Below are positions 4,723 to 8,215 of a DNA stretch of 8,215 nucleotides, piece after piece. How positions within the stretch are numbered: position 1 is the stretch's first letter; each line of letters begins with the position of its first letter. Under the pieces are notes generated by a model that was not told the origin of the DNA, searched no databases, and saw nothing but the letters and a program-made list of their open reading frames with translations. Source of the DNA: Terriglobia bacterium (GTDB lineage Bacteria; Acidobacteriota; Terriglobia; UBA7540); assembly GCA_022866195.1 (NCBI GenBank), contig JALHUF010000542.1, forward strand, positions 1 to 8,215. Direction: 5' to 3'. The translations under genes and the position numbers were made by a program.

Positions 4723-5556
4723 ATGCCTATTCGTATGGTGGCGATTGATCTGGATGGCACGCTGCTGAACAGCCGGTCGGAAGTGTCGGTTGCCAACCAG
4801 CAGGCCCTGGCGGCGGCTACGGCCCGGGGTGTGCACGTGGCCGTGGTGACCGGCCGCCGAGCGCAATCGGCACGCAAGTACGTGGAGCAAATTCCCTGCC
4901 CGGTCACGCTGATTTCCTCGAACGGCGCGCTGATTACCGCTCCCTCCGGCGAGGTGGTTTATCGTAACTTCTTGCCCAAGTCGGCGGCTCAACAGGTGCT
5001 CGTGATTTCCCGCGAGTATCGGCCCTATGTGGCTGTGCTCTTTGACGTTCCGGGGCGGGGCCAGGTGGTGATGCAGGATGGCGCGGTCTCTACGGGGCCA
5101 CTTGGCTGGTACCTTGCCCAGAGTGCCAGCGACCTGGAGCAAGTGACGGACTTGGAGACCGTGCTGAACACCGACCCGGTCCAGTTGGTATTCGGCGGTC
5201 CGCCGGCGAGCATTGAGCCGGTCGAGCCGCTGCTGGCGCAGTCGCCCGCCGGCCCTTACATTCACCTGACGTGGACCAAGTACCTCACGCGCAATGTTTC
5301 CCTGCTCGACGTGATGAACCGGGCCTGTTCCAAGGGCGCAGCGCTGGCGTTTTGGGCTCAGCGCTGTGGCATCGACCCCAGCGAGGTGATGGCCATCGGC
5401 GACAACTTTAACGACCTCGAAATGCTCCAGTTTGCCGCGCTCCCCGTCCTGATGGGCAACCGCAGCCCTGGGCTCGGCGGCGCAGGCTGGCCGGTGACGC
5501 TCTCGAACGACCAGGACGGCGTGGCGGCGGCCATCCACTCCTACGTGTTGTCCTGA
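4723..5556 (+). CDS. Cof-type HAD-IIB family hydrolase
   Basis: This 277-residue haloacid dehalogenase-superfamily phosphatase acts in the cytoplasm on small phosphorylated metabolites, typically sugar phosphates or cofactor intermediates. All four motifs are present: motif I DLDGTLL with nucleophile D9 and D11, motif II VTGRR with T43, motif III lysine K204 in SKGAAL, and motif IV GDNFNDLEML (D227, D231). The C2-type cap spans about residues 85-190. The C-terminal MGN and SNDQDGVAAAI segments are typical of the Cof/YidA group. Length is normal. No Shine-Dalgarno is visible, and a second ATG at 4735 (MVAIDLDGT) is an alternative start. The substrate cannot be predicted. The gene is divergent from threonine synthase and appears monocistronic. 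Confidence 0.93.
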   Translation: MPIRMVAIDLDGTLLNSRSEVSVANQQALAAATARGVHVAVVTGRRAQSARKYVEQIPCPVTLISSNGALITAPSGEVVYRNFLPKSAAQQVLVISREYRPYVAVLFDVPGRGQVVMQDGAVSTGPLGWYLAQSASDLEQVTDLETVLNTDPVQLVFGGPPASIEPVEPLLAQSPAGPYIHLTWTKYLTRNVSLLDVMNRACSKGAALAFWAQRCGIDPSEVMAIGDNFNDLEMLQFAALPVLMGNRSPGLGGAGWPVTLSNDQDGVAAAIHSYVLS

Positions 5557-5645
5557 ATAGGGATAGTCCCAAACTCAGCCACTGACGATGGGCACGAGCG
5601 GCGACGGGAGGCCTGTTTCTGTTACTACTGGGTTACTTTTACCTC

Positions 5646-5675
5646 CTGACAACAGACGCGCGCTTGGGGTAGAAT
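5646..5675 (+). promoter_or_regulatory. Sigma-70-like promoter in the HAD-lolA gap
   Basis: CTGACA (5646-5651) and TAGAAT (5670-5675) are separated by 18 bp, and each matches 5/6 to consensus. The -10 ends 7 nt before an ATG at 5683, so the predicted transcript begins at or near that ATG. It would read through the direct repeats towards the 3' end of the LolA-like gene, antisense to it. Confidence 0.5.
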
Positions 5676-5682
5676 ATACCGT

Positions 5683-5886
5683 ATGCTGCGGCATGCGACC
5701 AATTGTCCGTACCTTGGCCCACTGAAGTCGGCGTCCCCAGCCCGCCAAGAGAGCCTCTTTCCTCGCCCGTCCAGTCGGGCCTGCGCGAGAAAAATAAAGT
5801 TACTTGAAAAAACCCCGAACGAAGCCGGAATGTCTTTGAAAACAGGCCACTTAGGCTTCGGAAGCCGGAATGTTATTGAAAAATAA
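5683..5886 (+). CDS. Doubtful 67-codon ORF or non-coding transcript
   Basis: An ATG-started frame of 67 codons follows the promoter at 5646-5675 with leaderless spacing and ends at TAA. The predicted peptide begins MLRHATNCPYLGPLKSASPA. Its second half (KTPNEAGMSLKTGHLG onward) is translated straight from a degenerate DNA repeat. Third-position composition is mixed, not strongly GC-rich like the neighbouring genes, and no domain, signal peptide or membrane segment is visible. I cannot assign a function. A short untranslated RNA starting at the same promoter is at least as likely as a protein. The evidence for transcription is better than the evidence for translation. Confidence 0.25.
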   Translation: MLRHATNCPYLGPLKSASPARQESLFPRPSSRACARKIKLLEKTPNEAGMSLKTGHLGFGSRNVIEK

Positions 5887-5895
5887 ACCAGTTAG
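5791..5895 (+). repeat. Degenerate direct repeat with TTGAAAA cores
   Basis: GAAGCCGGAATGT begins at 5821 and again at 5861, exactly 40 bases apart. Each copy is followed by TTGAAAA (5836-5842, 5876-5882) and ends in a YTTAG/GTTAG box. A partial upstream unit has TTGAAAA at 5804-5810. CGAAGCC (5820-5826) and GGCTTCG (5854-5860) are perfect inverted repeats and could close a 7-bp stem around the first unit. The repeat stops at the stop codon of the LolA-like gene. It looks like a dispersed intergenic repeat family, but only these copies are visible here. Confidence 0.6.
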
Positions 5896-6615
5896 TCACT
5901 TCTGGTCAATCACTTCCGTGCCTGGAGGCGCTGTAAAGCGGAAGAGAGTAGGGCTCAGAGTGACATTGCGCTCGATGTGGTCGAAAGTAAACTCCATGCG
6001 GCTGCGGTCGGGGTAGAAAACCACCAGGCGCCGGATGTCAAACGTGGGCGTCACCTCCAGCAAGACCTCAGTGTAAGCCTCGTCTTGCCCGCCCTTGGGG
6101 AAGGCCCGCAGGACGCGGTTGCCGGGCTGTGCCGCGAGTGCCGCGTCGGCAAACTCAATCCTGGAAAACACCTTGCGCAAGCTGAGGCGCGAAAGCAGCA
6201 GCCGAAAAGGCACGCGCACATCCTCGCTTGACTTCACGGCCGAGCGCGTGAGCTGCCTCTCCTCGGGAATGTAGAGGATCAGTTGCTTCCCTGCGGCCAG
6301 GAAAAGCTTCGGCTTCGGCTGGCGGTAATCCCAGCGCATCGCGCCACCTCGCGCGAAGTAGACGGTGCCGGCCTCGACGCGCGATCTTCCGCCCCAGGTA
6401 TGCGTCTGGGTGAATTCGGCGCGCAGCGTCTGCACGCCGCGGTAACTTGATTCGAGCGCGCGCACGTACTGCGCAAGCGCCGTGGCTGGATCTGCTGCGG
6501 GCGCGGGGCCGATCGTCACCCCGGCCAGGACGAGGCATAAGACCGCCAGCGCTGCGGCCCGACATCGCGGCGCACGCAGCCGGCAGTCAGGGTTTCGGAG
6601 TCTTTGGCCCGGCAC
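5896..6615 (-). CDS. LolA-like outer-membrane lipoprotein carrier protein
   Basis: This 239-residue protein resembles LolA, the periplasmic chaperone that carries lipoproteins from the LolCDE complex to the outer membrane. A signal peptide is visible: a basic N-region (residues 1-19), a hydrophobic core AAALAVLCLVLAGV, and a likely cleavage after APA at residue 40. The mature part shows the LolA signature: GVQTLRAEFTQ near the start, then AMRWDYRQPKPKLFLAAGKQL, and later beta strands such as EVLLEVTPTFDIRRLVVFY. The start is GTG at 6615, supported by GAGGT (6622-6626) 6 nt upstream, and no in-frame ATG lies before the hydrophobic core. It overlaps the upstream TPR gene by 29 nt, so the two are coupled. 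Other LolA-fold periplasmic proteins remain possible. Confidence 0.88.
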   Translation of the reverse strand: MPGQRLRNPDCRLRAPRCRAAALAVLCLVLAGVTIGPAPAADPATALAQYVRALESSYRGVQTLRAEFTQTHTWGGRSRVEAGTVYFARGGAMRWDYRQPKPKLFLAAGKQLILYIPEERQLTRSAVKSSEDVRVPFRLLLSRLSLRKVFSRIEFADAALAAQPGNRVLRAFPKGGQDEAYTEVLLEVTPTFDIRRLVVFYPDRSRMEFTFDHIERNVTLSPTLFRFTAPPGTEVIDQK

Positions 6616-8215
6616 CTTTAGACCTCAGCTTCTCGAGAGCGGCGTGCGCCTGCACGTTGGCGGGATCGGTTTCGAGACCTGCTTGATACTCGCGGATGGC
6701 CTCATTCCTACGCCCGCTCGCCGCGTAGATCCCTCCCAGGCTGAAGTGCGCATGGCTATCGAAGGGATTCAACGTGAGCACCTGGCGGAACGCCTGCTCG
6801 GCGCGCGTGGGATTCTCCCCGCGCAGATAGATATCGCCCAGGCTGCTGTAAGCCGTCCAGTTCGGCTTGCTCTCGACCGAGCGACGAAACTGCTCCTCCG
6901 CCTCGGCGAGCCGCCCGGTATCAAAATAGAGCTTCCCCAGTTTGTTTCGGGCCTCGGCATCGAGCGGGGACAAAGCCACCGCGGCCCGGAATTGCAGTTC
7001 GGCCTTTTCGTGCTCACCCATTTCCTCGTAGGCTATGCCGAGATTCAGGTGCGGCCCGGTGTAATTGGGCTTGAGCCGCATGGCGCGCTGGAGGTATTCC
7101 AGCGCTTCCGGGTAGCGCTTCTGCTTGGTTTGCGCGAGGCCGAGGTTGTTCAGGATGATGGCGTTTCGGGGAGCAAGCCGCAACGCCTCCTGCCACTCGC
7201 GCTCTGCCGCTTGCACCTTCATTTGATTCCAATAGACCGTCCCCAAGTTGTTGCGAATGTGGTAGGCGTTCGGCGAAACCGCCAGGGTCCGCGTGTAGAG
7301 CAGCACATCGTCTCGCCAATCGCGGTTGCGCGTCACGACGCGGGCGGCGTAGAGGGCCATGACCAGGCCCAGCGCGCCTACCAGCGCGTGGCGCCAGCGC
7401 GGCCGGCGCTCGGCGCTGCTATCCCAAAGACGCACCCAACCCCAGGCAAGCAGCCAGCAAAAGCCGACCGACGGGAGATAGAGATAGCGTTCGGTGAAAA
7501 CATTGGCCGCCAGATAGCGCGGATTCAGAACGGGCGCCAGGGTCACGAAAAGCCATAGCAGACCAAACGTGGCGGTCCGGGCGCGCCGCCAAAGGGCCAG
7601 GAAAATCGCGCTGATGATGATGAGCACGGCCAGCCCGGCGAGGACGCGAGGGTCGAGCAGGCTGGTGCTTCTCCGGAAAACATAGAAGGCGCAGAGTTGC
7701 GCGGGCCAGAGCAGCTTCCCGAGATACTGGCCCACCAGCGCCGCCGCCGATAGCAAAGTCTGGTAAGCGCTGAGATCGGAGATTTGCAGGACGGGCGCCA
7801 CTGCGCCAAAGAAGCGTACCCGGAAGAGGAGATAGGCGAAGGCCAACAACCAGAACGGGGAGTACCTCCACAGCTTCTGGAACCAGGTTGTCTCTGCACG
7901 GTCGCGGCGGTACCAGTGCTCGTAAACCGTCGCGAGTACGGGAAGCGTCAGCGCCTGCTCTTTGGAGAGCAACGCGAGGACAAAGCCGCCCACCAGGGCA
8001 AGCCGCGCCGGCCCGGAGCGTTCTCCGCCCGGGCGGGCAACGCGCAGAAAGAACCAGAACGTGAGGAGATAGAAGCAGGTCAGCTCCAGGTCGGTGACGG
8101 CTGCCACCCAGGCGACGGATTCGGTGTGAACCGGGTGAAGCGCAAACAGGCTTGCCGCCACCAGCGCCACTCGCCGGTCCTGAAACATCCGCTGCGTGAC
8201 CAGAAAAAGCACGCA
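6587..8215 (-). CDS. Multi-spanning membrane protein with C-terminal TPRs (5' end cut by window)
   Basis: The frame is open to the right edge, so the true start lies outside; numbering here is from a GTG at 8212. Residues 1-300 are membrane-embedded, with about eight hydrophobic segments. Motifs such as LHPVHTESVAWVA (25-37) and ERYLYLPSVGF (241-251) are typical of TMTC-like GT-C glycosyltransferases, which use polyprenyl-linked sugars on the extracytoplasmic side. Residues about 316-530 form six full tetratricopeptide repeats and a partial seventh (for example NNLGTVYWNQ, NNLGLAQTKQ, LNLGIAYEEMG), a likely protein-binding platform in the periplasm. The acidic catalytic residues of GT-C enzymes are expected in the missing N-terminal part and cannot be checked. 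The tail GAGPKTPKP overlaps the start of the LolA-like gene. Acceptor and sugar are unknown. Confidence 0.85.
   Translation of the reverse strand, partial: CVLFLVTQRMFQDRRVALVAASLFALHPVHTESVAWVAAVTDLELTCFYLLTFWFFLRVARPGGERSGPARLALVGGFVLALLSKEQALTLPVLATVYEHWYRRDRAETTWFQKLWRYSPFWLLAFAYLLFRVRFFGAVAPVLQISDLSAYQTLLSAAALVGQYLGKLLWPAQLCAFYVFRRSTSLLDPRVLAGLAVLIIISAIFLALWRRARTATFGLLWLFVTLAPVLNPRYLAANVFTERYLYLPSVGFCWLLAWGWVRLWDSSAERRPRWRHALVGALGLVMALYAARVVTRNRDWRDDVLLYTRTLAVSPNAYHIRNNLGTVYWNQMKVQAAEREWQEALRLAPRNAIILNNLGLAQTKQKRYPEALEYLQRAMRLKPNYTGPHLNLGIAYEEMGEHEKAELQFRAAVALSPLDAEARNKLGKLYFDTGRLAEAEEQFRRSVESKPNWTAYSSLGDIYLRGENPTRAEQAFRQVLTLNPFDSHAHFSLGGIYAASGRRNEAIREYQAGLETDPANVQAHAALEKLRSKGAGPKTPKP

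Larger units (their letters stand above)
5557..5895. other. 339-bp intergenic region with promoter and repeats
   Basis: No confidently coding gene occupies this gap between the convergent HAD and LolA-like genes. The left part (5557-5640) has only a minor GGGA-TAG-TCCC hairpin (5560-5570) and no recognisable terminator. The middle has a good promoter at 5646-5675 reading right. The right part (5791-5895) carries a degenerate direct repeat unlike its GC-rich surroundings, being locally rich in A. Confidence 0.6.

Noticed and set aside
4558..5538. Long minus-strand open frame opposite the HAD gene
   Set aside because: It is a high-GC shadow: rich in Arg and His, no domain, and it lies across a gene with all HAD motifs and the thrC start.
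5560..5570. Terminator after the HAD gene
   Set aside because: The GGGA-TAG-TCCC stem has only 4 bp and no T-run follows.
6482..7558. Long plus-strand open frame opposite the TPR gene
   Set aside because: It is a shadow of the codon pattern of the TPR and LolA-like genes; no recognisable domain and no upstream signals.

Overview
The window looks like chromosomal DNA from a GC-rich, Gram-negative, diderm bacterium. A LolA-type lipoprotein carrier implies an outer membrane. The overall style suggests Acidobacteriota: degenerate AGTC/ACAG-type and TTTCGAATTC-type intergenic word arrays, a TPR/GT-C membrane protein, and short promoter-to-start distances. That phylum call is an inference from style, not from a marker gene.

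Layout, left to right. Positions 1-165 hold the 3' end of an unassigned plus-strand gene. Positions 166-904 hold a small tail-anchored double zinc-ribbon gene (minus strand) sandwiched between two blocks of degenerate repeats. A tRNA-Ala(CGC) gene follows on the minus strand (905-980, CCA encoded) with a clear promoter. A hicB-hicA antitoxin-toxin pair (1221-1741, plus) comes next. A small, easily missed two-helix membrane protein gene (1972-2145, minus) lies between two inverted copies of a GTAG-headed REP-like palindrome. Upstream of it are an alanyl-tRNA trans-editing protein (AlaX long form, 2247-3434) and a threonine synthase-like PLP enzyme (3441-4625). These two are 6 nt apart and probably form one transcript that may extend into the small membrane gene.

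A Cof-type HAD phosphatase (4723-5556, plus) is divergent from threonine synthase. The 339-bp gap after it (5557-5895) contains a strong-looking promoter, a doubtful 67-codon ORF and a degenerate direct repeat. The window ends with a minus-strand pair: a TPR/multi-spanning membrane protein (cut by the right edge), whose 3' end overlaps by 29 nt a GTG-started LolA-like gene.

Two cross-cutting patterns stand out. First, several genes without a Shine-Dalgarno sequence have a -10-like hexamer 5-9 nt before the ATG, which suggests leaderless mRNAs, whereas operon-internal genes and hicB do carry Shine-Dalgarno sequences. Second, three promoters share an extended -10 of the form ATGCTANAWT. No wholly new multi-gene system is evident. 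The least explained items are the REP-like pair around the small membrane gene, the repeat-flanked zinc-ribbon gene and the promoter/repeat locus at 5646-5895.
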